Shown: piece after piece, positions 26,830 to 36,292 of the stretch
How positions within the stretch are numbered: the stretch's first letter is position 1
Layout: every line of letters begins with the position of its first letter
Assembly (NCBI RefSeq): GCF_006438925.1
Contig: NZ_RCZA01000001.1
Coordinates: 496,001 to 560,000 of the forward strand
From: Pseudomonas mandelii
GTDB lineage: Bacteria > Pseudomonadota > Gammaproteobacteria > Pseudomonadales > Pseudomonadaceae
Direction: 5' to 3'
Length of the DNA stretch: 64,000 nt
Notes under the pieces: model-generated
What the model saw: only the letters and a program-made list of their open reading frames with translations
Databases searched by the model: none
What the model was told of the DNA's origin: nothing
Program-made: the position numbers and the translations under genes

Positions 26830-27846
26830 TTACGCCCGCAGTCGCAGGCGTTGCAGCAAAGACGAAGTGGCGCCCAAGGCGTCACGCAATTGGGCGGCGG
26901 TGATGGTGCGCTTGGCCGCATCGAAAGCCAGCGCCGTTCGCAGGGCTGGCCAGCAGTGTTTCGGTAGATTCCTGGGTGCGTGCAGCTCGCGTTCGAGGTG
27001 CCCGTCGCGGGCCTCGGTCGAGGGCAAGCGGCGGAACGGGTGTTTGCCGCCGGCCAATTCGTAGAGCACGCAGGCCACGCCGTACACATCTGCACTGGCC
27101 GACAGCGGCTGGCCTTCGAGCAGTTCGGGGGCGGCGTAGCCGGGGGTCCAGGCGTTGAAGCGGTTGCGGCTCAGGTGTGGCAGGCCGGGCAGGATGCCCT
27201 CCTCGGCCTGGCCCAGACCGAAGTCGAACAGGCGCACGCCTTCTTCGCTGAGCATGACGTTGCTTGGCTTCATGTCACCGTGCAGCACGCCGCGAGCGTG
27301 GGCAAAGGCCAGCGCGTCGAGCAGCGGCAGCGCGATGTCGCGCAGTTCTTTCCACGGCAGGCCCAGCGGCCGCTCGCAGAGTAATTTGTCCAGGGTCAGC
27401 CCACGCATGAGTTCCATGGTGATGAAGGCGCGCTGGCAGTCGGTGTCCACTTCAAAGCTGTGCAAACGCAGCACGTTGTCGTGGCGCAGTCGTCGGGTCA
27501 GGGCGAACTCGCTGTAGAGCAAGGCACTGGCGTCCGGCGATTCGGCAAATTCTTCGCTGAGGATTTTCAGCGCGATGTAAGGGTCGGGATCGCCGAACTG
27601 TTCGCTCAGCAAGTCCCGTGCGCGGTAAACCGCGCCCATGCCACCGGCACCGAGCAGGCGCTCGATGCGGTAACGGCCTGCCAGCACGTCGGGCATTTCA
27701 CCGACGCTGGCCTTTGTCGGCGCCAGCGCGGGTTCTGCTTTATGCGGCTTTCCGTTTAGAGACGGGGCAAACGCAAAGTAAGTCAGGTTATTGGCTTCCT
27801 CGTCGGTCACCGGCAGGTCGTCGAGCGGCGGCATGAGTTGAGTCAT
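26830..27846 (-). CDS. stk1: T6SS Ser/Thr protein kinase (Stk1/PpkA-like)
   Basis: A 338-aa cytoplasmic kinase. The ATG at 27846 overlaps the phosphatase stop by 4 bp and is preferred to earlier in-frame starts. Kinase motifs are visible: glycine loop GAGGMGAVYRARD (66-78), Lys94 in IALKIL, Glu113, catalytic loop HGDMKPSN (189-196, with glycine where RD kinases have arginine), DFG at 208-210, and APELLEG. No transmembrane segment or PpkA-type periplasmic domain is seen, as in Stk1 of the P. aeruginosa H2 system. Likely substrate is the Fha protein encoded upstream (inference from the kinase-phosphatase-Fha set). Confidence 0.92.
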   Translation of the reverse strand: MTQLMPPLDDLPVTDEEANNLTYFAFAPSLNGKPHKAEPALAPTKASVGEMPDVLAGRYRIERLLGAGGMGAVYRARDLLSEQFGDPDPYIALKILSEEFAESPDASALLYSEFALTRRLRHDNVLRLHSFEVDTDCQRAFITMELMRGLTLDKLLCERPLGLPWKELRDIALPLLDALAFAHARGVLHGDMKPSNVMLSEEGVRLFDFGLGQAEEGILPGLPHLSRNRFNAWTPGYAAPELLEGQPLSASADVYGVACVLYELAGGKHPFRRLPSTEARDGHLERELHAPRNLPKHCWPALRTALAFDAAKRTITAAQLRDALGATSSLLQRLRLRA

Positions 27847-28571
27847 TTTCGGATCACCACAGCAGTCAGGTTGTCCCGGGCCGACCCACGCAGGGCGCCG
27901 TCGAACAGACGCTCCAGCGCAACGTGCGGCGCGGTCAGGCTCAGGGCGTTGCCCAAGGCATCGGTGCTCAACCCCTGGTACAAACCATCGCTGCACAACA
28001 GAAACGCATCGCCGGGGTAAACCTCGAGTTCAAGCACATCCAGCGTCAGCTGCTCCGCAGCCCCGACCGCACGGGTCAAGGCATGAGCAGAAGGATGGGC
28101 ACGGGCGTCTTCGACACTCATGTTTTGCTCGTCGATCAGTTGCTGTTGCAGCGAATGGTCCTTGGACAGCTGATACAACCGCTGGCCACGCCACAGGTAG
28201 CAACGGCTGTCGCCGGCCCAGATGCAGGCCGCACGATTACCTTCCACCAGCAGCGCCACCACGGTACTGCCCATGATGCTGTCGTGGCGCCCGGCCGTGA
28301 CGGTCAACTCCTGACCCAAGCGGCGGTTGAGCCAGTGCAGGCACTGGCGTATGCCTTTGAGTCGTTCGTCGAAGTCGTCCTGCACCGGCAATTCCGCCAG
28401 GCTGGCGACGATCAACTGGCTGGCGATGTCGCCACCCTGATGACCGCCCATGCCATCCGCGACCACCCACAGCCCCTGCTGCGGGCAGTCGAGAAAAGCA
28501 TCTTCGTTGCGCGCCCGAACCTTGCCCGGATCGGTACGCGCAGCGCTGCGCCAGGGACTGGCAACCAGCAT
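27843..28571 (-). CDS. stp1: T6SS PP2C-type phosphatase (Stp1/PppA-like)
   Basis: A 242-aa PPM/PP2C phosphatase that reverses the kinase's action. Metal-binding motifs are KVRARNEDAFLDC (residues 17-29), GLWVVADGMGGHQGGDIAS, IWAGDSRCYLWR and FLLCSDGLYQGL, and the end SARDNLTAVVIRK is also typical. The start codon shares one base with the tssM stop. It overlaps the kinase gene by 4 bp, so the two are translationally coupled. Confidence 0.94.
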   Translation of the reverse strand: MLVASPWRSAARTDPGKVRARNEDAFLDCPQQGLWVVADGMGGHQGGDIASQLIVASLAELPVQDDFDERLKGIRQCLHWLNRRLGQELTVTAGRHDSIMGSTVVALLVEGNRAACIWAGDSRCYLWRGQRLYQLSKDHSLQQQLIDEQNMSVEDARAHPSAHALTRAVGAAEQLTLDVLELEVYPGDAFLLCSDGLYQGLSTDALGNALSLTAPHVALERLFDGALRGSARDNLTAVVIRK

Positions 28572-31500
28572 CAGAGCTGCACCGGCATACGGAAGGTACG
28601 CAGCACGCCCATGTCGAACGGGTTCGGTGTGCGCTGGCTCGACAGCAAGTAGTTGGCGCGCAGGCCGCCCACATCAGCTTTCAGTACCAGCACATCGCGA
28701 CCGCTCAGGTACTCGGTCTGCATCAGGTCGAACAGACGGAACAGCGACCATGGGCCGGTGTTCTTTTCGATACCGATCGGGCGGCCGGCCATTTTGTCGA
28801 GGACCAGGCTGGTGCGACCGTCTTCAGCATCGGTCGGCCATTTGAACGACACCGGCACGATCGGGCCGTGGCGGTATTCGATGGTCTTGTCGCCAAACTT
28901 GAACTCGGAACGGCTGACGGCCGGGTCGAGGGTGTACGGCTCCAGTTTGAACTGCACTTGTGGTTCGGCCGGGTTGATCGAGAAGAAGCTCTGGCGAATC
29001 ACTTGTGCCGCGGCCATCTGGTCGAGGTAGACCTTGGAGATCGGCATGCTGTGACCGTCGATGCTGCGCAGACGGTAGTTGCCTGGATCGCCACTCACGA
29101 ACGGACGCATGTAGGTCTCGAAGAAGCGATCGTTGATGCCCTGCGCCTTGAAGAACTCGCGGAAGTCGCTGATCGCAACGTCGCTGGTGCTGTGGGCGCT
29201 GAACGGGTAACGCTTGTTGATCGCCTTGCCATAGAAGCTGTACAGCTCGCTCTGATAACGCTGGTTCAGGTACTGGTAGGAATCGTTCAGCACCAGACGC
29301 CAGGTGTCTTCAGCCAGTACGTTGAACCACACGCTGACCGGGCGCGGCAGACGGTTGGAAGCATTGCGCAAGTTGCTCAGCGCATCACGCTGGCCGCTCA
29401 TGCGGGTCTTGGCCATTTCGAACGCAGCCTGTTCCGGCGCGCTGGCACGAGCGAGGCTCGCCAGTTGCAGTTGCAGGTCGTTGAGCGCCGTCAGGGCCGG
29501 GGTCAAATCAGCGGCCGGGCCGTTGTTGTCATCCAGCAAACGGTGCAGCGGTTCGAAGCGACGTTGCAGGGATTTCTTCGCGGTGTCCGGCAAGTTCTTG
29601 ATCGCAGCCAGGTCCGAGGCCTTGTCTGCCGCAGCTGACGCCAGTTTGCCCAGCTTGCCCAACTTGCCTTTCTGATCGGCCAGTGCGCCAGCGGCATCAG
29701 CCGCTTGATCAACCGGCTCGGCTTCTGCCGGGAACCGGGTGTTCTCACGCACTTCCACTAGCAGTTGCAGCACCGGGGAGTTGGCGGACGTCAGGCCAGC
29801 CAATTGCTCGGCGCCTTCACCGGCGTCGTTGATCGGTGGCAAGGCAACCTGGCCGACCGCTTCACTCCAGAAGTTGGCGTAGTCGCGGAAGTACAGTTGC
29901 TCCAGTTCGACCATCAAGCGACGCAAGTCCATGCCGCTGATGCCCGAGCCTTCGCCCAGCACCCAGTTGTCACGCAGGATATCGGTGACCAGCGCAGAGC
30001 CCTGAACCGAGAAGTACTGCTGATAACCCTGTTGGGTGTAGAAACCCGGGATCACGTACTCGGTGCCGACAAACAGCGAAGCCTGCGGGCCGATGTGTTG
30101 GCTCAAACGATATTCCGGGAGGTTGCGAGCCTGCTCGCGCAGCATCCGGTAAACCACGTTGGCCAGCGATTCGCTGCGCAGGACCTGACGCGCCTGAGCC
30201 ACCAGTTGATCGTTCAACGGGTAGATAAACGGCTGCTTCAGCAAACGCTCGAAGTGGGTGTTCAAACCGTTTTGCACGGCGGTGTTGCCGGCGTAACGCT
30301 GGGACCATTCGGTAGCGACCCAATCCTTGAGCCACGGCCCGTCGCGACGGTCTTTCATGTTCAGCATCAGGTACGCACGCAGGCTGTTGAGCAAGCGTTC
30401 GCGGTCCTTCATGTTGGCGCGGATCTGACCTTCCAGCAGCGTCGCGACCTTCGGCAGCAATTGCGCTTCGAGCTCACGCTCGTAGGCCTCCTTGACCACC
30501 GGATTGACCTCTTCGCCCTGGTACAGACCACCGCGCTCGTGGTAACTCACGTCGCCTTTTTTCGGGAAGACCTGAGTCGCTGCGTAGCTGGTGTCGAGGG
30601 GCTTGAGCACCGCCATGGAATCATCACGCGCGGTCAATGCCGAGCGCTGTTGCGTCCAGTTGGTCGCCAGGCTGCGCAGGTTTTCCAGACGCTCGTAGTT
30701 GGCCGAAAATCCGCCCGCCCACAGCATGCCGAACAGCGCCAATGCCGCCAATGCGCCCACGTACAACGCACGCTGGCCCCAATGAATGCGGCTGCGTTCG
30801 CGCTTGTCCAGACCGGCCAGATCGGCCTCGGGGAAAATCACCCGGCTGAGCAAGTGGTGAATGAAGCGCGAACGGCCGCTGCGCAAGGTCGGCAGCACGC
30901 CAGCGTTCATCCCCAGATTGGCGCCGATGCCGGCGGTGGTCTGGTCCATCTCTTGGGTCAGGTGCGGTGCGCTGGTCAGGTAGAAACCGCGCAACTGGCT
31001 GACACGCTGGTAACGGTTGCCGGTGAACGCCATGTCGACGAACAGGCACAGACGCTCGCCGATCTGCCCCAGTTGATGCGGGAAGTCGAGGATGCGGCCA
31101 CGGCGCTGGGTGTCGCGCTCCTGGTGCATGCGCATGATCACCTGGCTGTTCAGGCGACGCAGCAGCTCTTCGAACTCGGCGCGCAGGACGGCGACGTCGG
31201 TGCCGCTCTGCTCTTTGCGGAAGCTGGTGCCGAGCACCTGATCGCTTTCTTCGCGGGTCAGTTGATCGAAGAACTCGTCGAAACCGAGCAGCGTGTCAGC
31301 CTTGCTCAGCACCAGATAAACCGGCACATCGACGTGCAATTTCTGATGCACGTCTTGCAGACGGGCACGCACCTGGCGAGCCAGGGTATCGAGGTCTTGC
31401 TCGCTGCCGCTCAGCAGTGTTTCCACCGGAATGGTCACCAGCACACCGTTCAACGGACGGTTGCGGCGACGCTTGCGCAACAGGTCGAGCAAGGTGCTCC

Positions 31501-32110
31501 AGGCGCTGCCATCGACTTCGGCATCCGACTGGGTCAGGTAACGTCCGGCGGTGTCGATCAGCACACCGTGGTCGGCGAAATACCAGTCGCAATGACGGGT
31601 GCCGAGGGTGTCGCGGGTCAGTTTGCGGTCGATCTTGTTGATCGGAAACTCAAGGCCCGAGAAGTCCAACAGGCTGGTCTTGCCGCTGCCCTGCGGGCCG
31701 ATCAGCAAGTACCACGGCAAATCACTGCGCCAGCGCTCGCTGCGACCGCGATACAGGCTCGAGGTCTTCAGGGTTTTCAGCGCGTCCTTGAAACGCACCT
31801 TCAACTCTTTCTGCTCTTCGTCGATCAACTCTTCACGGCGGATACGATCCTGGCCGTCTTCGGTGTCTTCGATAGCCTTTTTGCGTACGCCAGCGCGCCA
31901 GCTGACGAAGACCATGGTCAGGCCCCAGATCAGGAACAGCACACTGATGGTCAGCAGGCGGGAGGTCGAACCTTCCCAGAACTTGTAGTCATCGACGGCC
32001 AGCAGCGGCCCGACGAACCACACCAGCAGCGCGACAAACAGCACCACCAGCAAGGTCCAGACCCAGGTCTTGCGCAAGAATGCGCCGACTTTCTTGAAAA
32101 ACTTTTTCAT
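28571..32110 (-). CDS. tssM: T6SS inner-membrane protein TssM (IcmF)
   Basis: The 1179-aa core of the membrane complex with TssJ and TssL. The ATG at 32110 (MKKFFKKVGAF) has AGGGAC just upstream. Two N-terminal membrane helices (about 12-35 and 45-65) precede a cytoplasmic NTPase-like domain with Walker A in LLIGPQGSGKTSLLD near residue 125. A third helix lies around residues 440-460 (ALYVGALAALALFGMLW). The long periplasmic part ends with the TssJ-binding C-terminal domain (WSLFRLFDLMQTEYLSGRDV). Confidence 0.96.
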   Translation of the reverse strand: MKKFFKKVGAFLRKTWVWTLLVVLFVALLVWFVGPLLAVDDYKFWEGSTSRLLTISVLFLIWGLTMVFVSWRAGVRKKAIEDTEDGQDRIRREELIDEEQKELKVRFKDALKTLKTSSLYRGRSERWRSDLPWYLLIGPQGSGKTSLLDFSGLEFPINKIDRKLTRDTLGTRHCDWYFADHGVLIDTAGRYLTQSDAEVDGSAWSTLLDLLRKRRRNRPLNGVLVTIPVETLLSGSEQDLDTLARQVRARLQDVHQKLHVDVPVYLVLSKADTLLGFDEFFDQLTREESDQVLGTSFRKEQSGTDVAVLRAEFEELLRRLNSQVIMRMHQERDTQRRGRILDFPHQLGQIGERLCLFVDMAFTGNRYQRVSQLRGFYLTSAPHLTQEMDQTTAGIGANLGMNAGVLPTLRSGRSRFIHHLLSRVIFPEADLAGLDKRERSRIHWGQRALYVGALAALALFGMLWAGGFSANYERLENLRSLATNWTQQRSALTARDDSMAVLKPLDTSYAATQVFPKKGDVSYHERGGLYQGEEVNPVVKEAYERELEAQLLPKVATLLEGQIRANMKDRERLLNSLRAYLMLNMKDRRDGPWLKDWVATEWSQRYAGNTAVQNGLNTHFERLLKQPFIYPLNDQLVAQARQVLRSESLANVVYRMLREQARNLPEYRLSQHIGPQASLFVGTEYVIPGFYTQQGYQQYFSVQGSALVTDILRDNWVLGEGSGISGMDLRRLMVELEQLYFRDYANFWSEAVGQVALPPINDAGEGAEQLAGLTSANSPVLQLLVEVRENTRFPAEAEPVDQAADAAGALADQKGKLGKLGKLASAAADKASDLAAIKNLPDTAKKSLQRRFEPLHRLLDDNNGPAADLTPALTALNDLQLQLASLARASAPEQAAFEMAKTRMSGQRDALSNLRNASNRLPRPVSVWFNVLAEDTWRLVLNDSYQYLNQRYQSELYSFYGKAINKRYPFSAHSTSDVAISDFREFFKAQGINDRFFETYMRPFVSGDPGNYRLRSIDGHSMPISKVYLDQMAAAQVIRQSFFSINPAEPQVQFKLEPYTLDPAVSRSEFKFGDKTIEYRHGPIVPVSFKWPTDAEDGRTSLVLDKMAGRPIGIEKNTGPWSLFRLFDLMQTEYLSGRDVLVLKADVGGLRANYLLSSQRTPNPFDMGVLRTFRMPVQL

Positions 32111-32123
32111 CACACGTCCCTGT

Positions 32124-32999
32124 TTACGGCTGCGACTGCGGCTGGACCGCGGCCGGATCTAGCTGCTGATAAGGTTGCAGAACGGTTTCGCGTTGCTCGC
32201 CCAGTACCCAGGCAAAGCCCGAATACATCACCACCAGGCAAACCACGGTGAACAGCACCACCATCCACGCCGGCACGATGCGCACCAGGCTGCGACGCTG
32301 ATCGTTCAAGCCTTCCCAATGGGGCGACAGTTCGCGTGGCACGTCGCCGCGCAGTTGACGAATCTGGCGATACAAGGCGTCGCGGATGCCTTCGAGCTCG
32401 AGCATGCCGCGGGCTTGCACGCGGTACTTGCCCTCGAAGCCCAGCGACAGGCACAGGTACATCAGTTCCAGCATCGGCAGGTGCTTGACCGGGTTTTTCG
32501 ACAGGCGATCCAGCAGCTGGAAGAACTTCTCGCCGCCGAAGGTTTCGTTGTGGAAGCTGCTGAGCAGGCTCATCTGCGACCACTCGCTTTCGTTGCCCCA
32601 CGGCGTGGTCACGACGGCTTCGTCGACCACGGTGCAGAGCACGTAACGCGCGGCCATCACCTGGCTGCTTTCGGCGCCGTTGTGCAGCGCCCGCACTTCA
32701 AACAGTTTGAGCCCGGCGGTCAGTCGCTCATTGAGCGCGTACATGTCCTCGCGGGTGTCGCTGTGCTTGAGTCGCACCACTTCCGACAACAGGTCGGACG
32801 CCGCGGCCACCAGCGAATTGAGGCTGATGTTGAAGGCTTCGGCCGGGCGCAAGCGTGCGGCGTAGATCATCCGCTCTTCGAGCTGTTCAAAACGCGGCGG
32901 TGCGGCGAAATCTGTCAGCGGACTCGAAGCCGGGCCGTGGCCCTGGCGGTCGAGCAGGACGGTTTTATCGTCCTGGTTGTGTTCCATGTCCTTGATCAT
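32124..32999 (-). CDS. tssL: T6SS inner-membrane protein TssL (DotU)
   Basis: A 291-aa tail-anchored protein. The cytoplasmic domain has DotU motifs (AEAFNISLNSLVAAASDLL, ARYVLCTVVDEAVVTTPWG, ETFGGEKFFQLLDRL, LELMYLCLSLGFEGKYRV) and a single C-terminal helix (AWMVVLFTVVCLVVMYSGF, about residues 245-265). There is no peptidoglycan-binding extension. The start at 32999 lies 5 bp after the tssK stop; an internal ATG four codons later is possible but has a poorly spaced ribosome site. Confidence 0.95.
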   Translation of the reverse strand: MIKDMEHNQDDKTVLLDRQGHGPASSPLTDFAAPPRFEQLEERMIYAARLRPAEAFNISLNSLVAAASDLLSEVVRLKHSDTREDMYALNERLTAGLKLFEVRALHNGAESSQVMAARYVLCTVVDEAVVTTPWGNESEWSQMSLLSSFHNETFGGEKFFQLLDRLSKNPVKHLPMLELMYLCLSLGFEGKYRVQARGMLELEGIRDALYRQIRQLRGDVPRELSPHWEGLNDQRRSLVRIVPAWMVVLFTVVCLVVMYSGFAWVLGEQRETVLQPYQQLDPAAVQPQSQP

Positions 33000-33004
33000 G
33001 TCGG

Positions 33005-34336
33005 TCAGTTCCTGATGGCCCAGAATTTCAGTTCAAGCTCGGCAAATTCGCCGGACACGTGGAACGCGAAACCGCCGGAGCGCTCGAGTTGTGCCAGGTC
33101 TTCGGAACTGAGTTCGAGAATGAAATAGGTTTTGTTGGAGTGGAACGCGATCTGCCGCGGGGCCACCGGCAACGGTTTGACCTTGATGCCCGGCAGATGC
33201 AGGTTGACCAGTTGGCGGATGCGCTCCACCGGGCCGACCTTGAGGTGCGCCGGCAAGCGATGGCGCAGTTCTTCGGAGTCGCAGTTGGCGCTGGCGGCGA
33301 GCACGAACGAGGCCGAGCCCAGCAGTTTGTGGTCGTGCAACGGCGAGACGATGATCCCGTACTGGCGCGCTTGCAGGACCAGTTCGATGGCGTGCTGTTC
33401 GAGCACCATCGACAGCACCTGACGAATCGCTTCCATCAGTTTGCGGAAGCTCGCGCCCTGATCGCTGTGCTGGTAGCGGCTGTCCAGGCGCGGGCGTTTG
33501 CTGTCGCTGGAAAACGTCGCCAGATCGCCGAGCATGGTCAGCAGCGTGCGGTACAACTCTTCCGGGTGAACCTGTTCCAGGCCGAGGTAGTGGCGCAGCA
33601 GCAGCTCGGTGCGGTTGATCAGTTGCAGCATCATGAAGTCGCCGACTTCCGCGCCACCGACTTTACCGTTGGAGCGGATGCGCTCGGCGATGGTGTCGCC
33701 ACGGTGGCCGAGCATGCTGATCACTTCTTTCAGACACGACAGCAGGTAGCTGGACGAATGCGCCTGAATGTAGGTCGGAACGAAATCCGGGTCGAGGCTG
33801 ATCACGCCGTCGGGCGTGGTGTCGAGCACTTCGCAGATCTTCAGTTTCACGTAGGCCTGGTCGCTCTGCTGCTCGCCGAGCAACAGTTTGAAATCCGGAC
33901 GGCCGCAGCTGACCTGGCTGGCAGAATCGTCGCCGGCGTTGGAGTCGGCGACTTCCGCTTCGTACGCGGTGTAGCGCGCCAGCACGTCGGATTGCTCCGG
34001 ACGGCGCGACTCGATGTGGTTACCGGTGACCAGCGGCAGCGCCAGATAGATCGGCGTGTTACCGGTGTTCGGCGGCACGTCGAGCGCCAGCGGTTCGGTG
34101 TTGCCGCCGAGTTCGAACAGGCTGCCATCCGGTAGAATCCCCGAGGCCTGGCTGATCACCAGTTTGCCCATGTTGAGGAACTGCAAGTCGATGTCCAGGT
34201 TCAGGAAGCCCCAGGTGTAGCTGCCCAGCAACTGAGTGCGGGTCTTCATCTGGTGGTCGTAGTAGCGATCGTTGTGCTGGAAGTGCTGCGGACGCAGCAG
34301 CATGCCTTCCTGCCAAATCACTTTATGGGAATTCAT
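33005..34336 (-). CDS. tssK: T6SS baseplate protein TssK
   Basis: The 443-aa baseplate subunit that links the wedge complex to the TssJLM membrane complex. N-terminal VIWQEGMLLRPQHFQHNDRY is the family hallmark. Further motifs include SYLLSCLKEVISMLGHRGD, and the C-terminal FAFHVSGEFAELELKFWAIR is the conserved end. It lies 2 bp behind tssJ. Confidence 0.96.
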   Translation of the reverse strand: MNSHKVIWQEGMLLRPQHFQHNDRYYDHQMKTRTQLLGSYTWGFLNLDIDLQFLNMGKLVISQASGILPDGSLFELGGNTEPLALDVPPNTGNTPIYLALPLVTGNHIESRRPEQSDVLARYTAYEAEVADSNAGDDSASQVSCGRPDFKLLLGEQQSDQAYVKLKICEVLDTTPDGVISLDPDFVPTYIQAHSSSYLLSCLKEVISMLGHRGDTIAERIRSNGKVGGAEVGDFMMLQLINRTELLLRHYLGLEQVHPEELYRTLLTMLGDLATFSSDSKRPRLDSRYQHSDQGASFRKLMEAIRQVLSMVLEQHAIELVLQARQYGIIVSPLHDHKLLGSASFVLAASANCDSEELRHRLPAHLKVGPVERIRQLVNLHLPGIKVKPLPVAPRQIAFHSNKTYFILELSSEDLAQLERSGGFAFHVSGEFAELELKFWAIRN

Positions 34337-34338
34337 GA

Positions 34339-34839
34339 TCAGTCATCCGCCTTGGCGAGCGTTTCGTTGCTATTGCGAATACCAGCCTGGTCGAGGGTCA
34401 GATCAGCGTCGGTGACTTCCACCGGGGTGACTTGCACCGTGTAGCGCCATTTGGTTTCCGGCAGATCGCGGTAGGCGGCGAGGATGCCGACGTAGCGACT
34501 GCCCTCCTCCACGCTGAGTTTCATCTCCACGGTTTCACCTGGGCGCAGTTCAATTTCTTCGCTGGCCACCAGGTCCGGGGTCAGGGATTCCTTGGCGCGC
34601 TCGTACAGGCTGAAGAAATCCGCGTTCTCGAACGTCACCGGATGCTTGAGCTCGAACAGACGCACAACAATCGGCGATGGACGCCCGTTGAGGTCCGGGT
34701 TCAGCTGATCGCTGGCGGTCAGCTTCAGGTTGAGCTTGGTGACGTGGGAATACGGCGACAGTGACGAGCAGCCGGCCAGCAGCACCAGGGCCGCGAACGC
34801 CATCAGCGTCTTGAAAAAAGCGGTCGAGCAGCGAGACAT
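34339..34839 (-). CDS. tssJ: T6SS outer-membrane lipoprotein TssJ
   Basis: A 166-aa lipoprotein that anchors the membrane complex in the outer membrane. The signal peptide MSRCSTAFFKTLMAFAALVL ends with the lipobox LLAGC. The mature transthyretin-like domain has LNLKLTASDQLNPDLNGRPS and VVRLFELK. The ATG at 34839 is chosen because AGG lies 9 bp upstream; ATGs at 34848 and 34845 are open, and the former would overlap the fha stop by 4 bp. Corresponds to lip2 of the H2 system. Confidence 0.93.
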   Translation of the reverse strand: MSRCSTAFFKTLMAFAALVLLAGCSSLSPYSHVTKLNLKLTASDQLNPDLNGRPSPIVVRLFELKHPVTFENADFFSLYERAKESLTPDLVASEEIELRPGETVEMKLSVEEGSRYVGILAAYRDLPETKWRYTVQVTPVEVTDADLTLDQAGIRNSNETLAKADD

Positions 34840-34844
34840 GCGCA

Positions 34845-36041
34845 TCATCCTTGGTGGTCGGTGTGAAGGGTGGAAATCAGGCGGATCTGTTCTTCGTAGG
34901 CCTGAGCGAAGTCGCGGGCCAGCAGGCGCTCGCTCCAGTCATCGTCCTGACGCAGGGCCTGGTGATAACGACCGTAGGCTCTCCAGCGACTACCCGACGT
35001 GGCGAGCAACGGCTTGTTGTCGCGCTCGAAACGCAGGGTCAATTGCTGTGGCGAGAAGTGCTCCAGCGTGCCGCGAACGGCAGCGCGACTGGCGGTCAGC
35101 AACGCCACCTGATGCGCCTGCAAATCGCGGAACGCACGGGAGATTGCTTGCTCAGCCGGCAACTGACCCGGCTTGTTCGGCTGCAACAAAATGCCCAACG
35201 CTTCGCCGGCATCGACGGCAAATTTGAGCGGGTTCTTTTGGGTGCCTTGCACAGTGGTCTGGGCCAGACGCAGTTCGTTTTTCAGTTCGCTGCGGGTGCG
35301 CAGGCTCTGCTGCAAACCACCGACGCTTTGCTTGAGCAGGCGTGCAGCGTTCAGCGCCAGGGCTTCGCGGGCATCGTGGTCGAGGCCTTTGAGGTCCACG
35401 CCCAACGCGGCACCGAAGTGCTCCCAGAAACCTTCACTCTGACGCTCGACCGCTTTGGGCGGTGGCGCGGGTGCTGGCTCTGCCGGGGCGTTGATCAGCT
35501 CCGGGACCATCAGACTTTCCATGTCGATGCGCGCATAGTCGGCGCGCTGACGGGTGTCCTGTGGTGCGTTGTTCGGGGAGATCAGCTCGTCGATTTCCGA
35601 ATACACGCGCTCTTGCTGATCGAGGGCATTGAGCGGGTCGAGATCGAGAAACGCATCGTCTGGAATGATGCTGCCTGCCACTTGCGGACGGCCGACTTCA
35701 ACGTCGAAGGTCGCCGGGTCGCGCACCAGCCGCGCGCGGATCTCGAAGTCACCCAGCACATAGACGCTGCCATGCTCGATGCGCATCGCTTCGCCCTTGC
35801 GCAGGCGCGCGCCGCTTTCGCTGTCCTGGATACCGTTACTGCTGGTATCGGTCAGGAAAAACGTGCCTTCGCGGTAGCTGATCAACGCGTGGTGGTTGGA
35901 CAGGTGACGCTTGCGGTCCGGAATGATCCAGTCGCAATCCTCACCCCGACCGATCACCCCACCGGCCTGTTTGAAGGTCTTCTGGCACAAATCCGTGGGC
36001 ACGAACTGCTTGGTGTTGAGCATTTCGAAAACCAGTTCCAT
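34845..36041 (-). CDS. tagH: T6SS FHA-domain protein (Fha/TagH)
   Basis: A 398-aa cytoplasmic scaffold. The ATG at 36041 (MELVFEMLNTKQFVPTDLC) has AAGGAG 8-9 bp upstream. The forkhead-associated domain at about residues 25-100 contains GGVIGRGEDCDWIIPD and HLSNHHALISYREGTFFLTD followed by SSNGI, the residues that bind phosphothreonine. The C-terminal half is the TagH/ImpI-type domain (VERQSEGFWEHFGAALGVDL). With a kinase and phosphatase in the same operon, it is the likely phospho-switch that controls assembly (known for H1-T6SS Fha1, inferred here). Confidence 0.94.
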   Translation of the reverse strand: MELVFEMLNTKQFVPTDLCQKTFKQAGGVIGRGEDCDWIIPDRKRHLSNHHALISYREGTFFLTDTSSNGIQDSESGARLRKGEAMRIEHGSVYVLGDFEIRARLVRDPATFDVEVGRPQVAGSIIPDDAFLDLDPLNALDQQERVYSEIDELISPNNAPQDTRQRADYARIDMESLMVPELINAPAEPAPAPPPKAVERQSEGFWEHFGAALGVDLKGLDHDAREALALNAARLLKQSVGGLQQSLRTRSELKNELRLAQTTVQGTQKNPLKFAVDAGEALGILLQPNKPGQLPAEQAISRAFRDLQAHQVALLTASRAAVRGTLEHFSPQQLTLRFERDNKPLLATSGSRWRAYGRYHQALRQDDDWSERLLARDFAQAYEEQIRLISTLHTDHQG

Positions 36042-36058
36042 GGTGATACTCCTTGCGG

Positions 36059-36199
36059 TCACTTGCCGCGATTGACCGCCTGCGGATCACCCAATGGGCG
36101 ATAGGTGTTGTCGTTGTATTTGTAATTGCCGCTACAGCCGCCGAGGCCGCATAGAACGACGAGGGTCAGCAGGACGGCTTGCCAGTGACGAACAGACAT
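36059..36199 (-). CDS. Tiny T6SS-associated lipoprotein (46 aa)
   Basis: A 46-aa frame beginning at the ATG at 36199 (MSVRHWQAVLLTLVVLCGLG), with a GAGACCCTCTG stretch upstream. It has a lipoprotein signal and lipobox LGGC, with Cys22 as acylation site, leaving only 25 mature residues (SGNYKYNDNTYRPLGDPQ then AVNRGK). It sits between sfa and fha in the operon, 17 bp before fha. From memory the P. aeruginosa H2 cluster also has a small unnamed gene (orfX, PA1664) at this point. Function unknown; too small for an enzyme. Confidence 0.75.
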   Translation of the reverse strand: MSVRHWQAVLLTLVVLCGLGGCSGNYKYNDNTYRPLGDPQAVNRGK

Positions 36200-36292
36200 C
36201 AGAGGGTCTCCAGGGGTAGACAAAGTACAAAGCGCCGACCCGTTGGGGCGGCGCCGTTAGAAGCGGATAAGGTGAAATCGATGGTCGTTTGC

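Noticed and set aside
29765..32251. An 828-codon open frame on the plus strand, antisense to tssM
   Set aside because: It mirrors the codon periodicity of a high-GC gene. tssM on the other strand has complete family motifs, while the antisense protein has no recognisable domain. The same holds for the long antisense frames at 37806-40658 (clpV), 5118-7202 (spoT), 12749-15463 (oxyR/recG) and 25422-26822 (vgrG).
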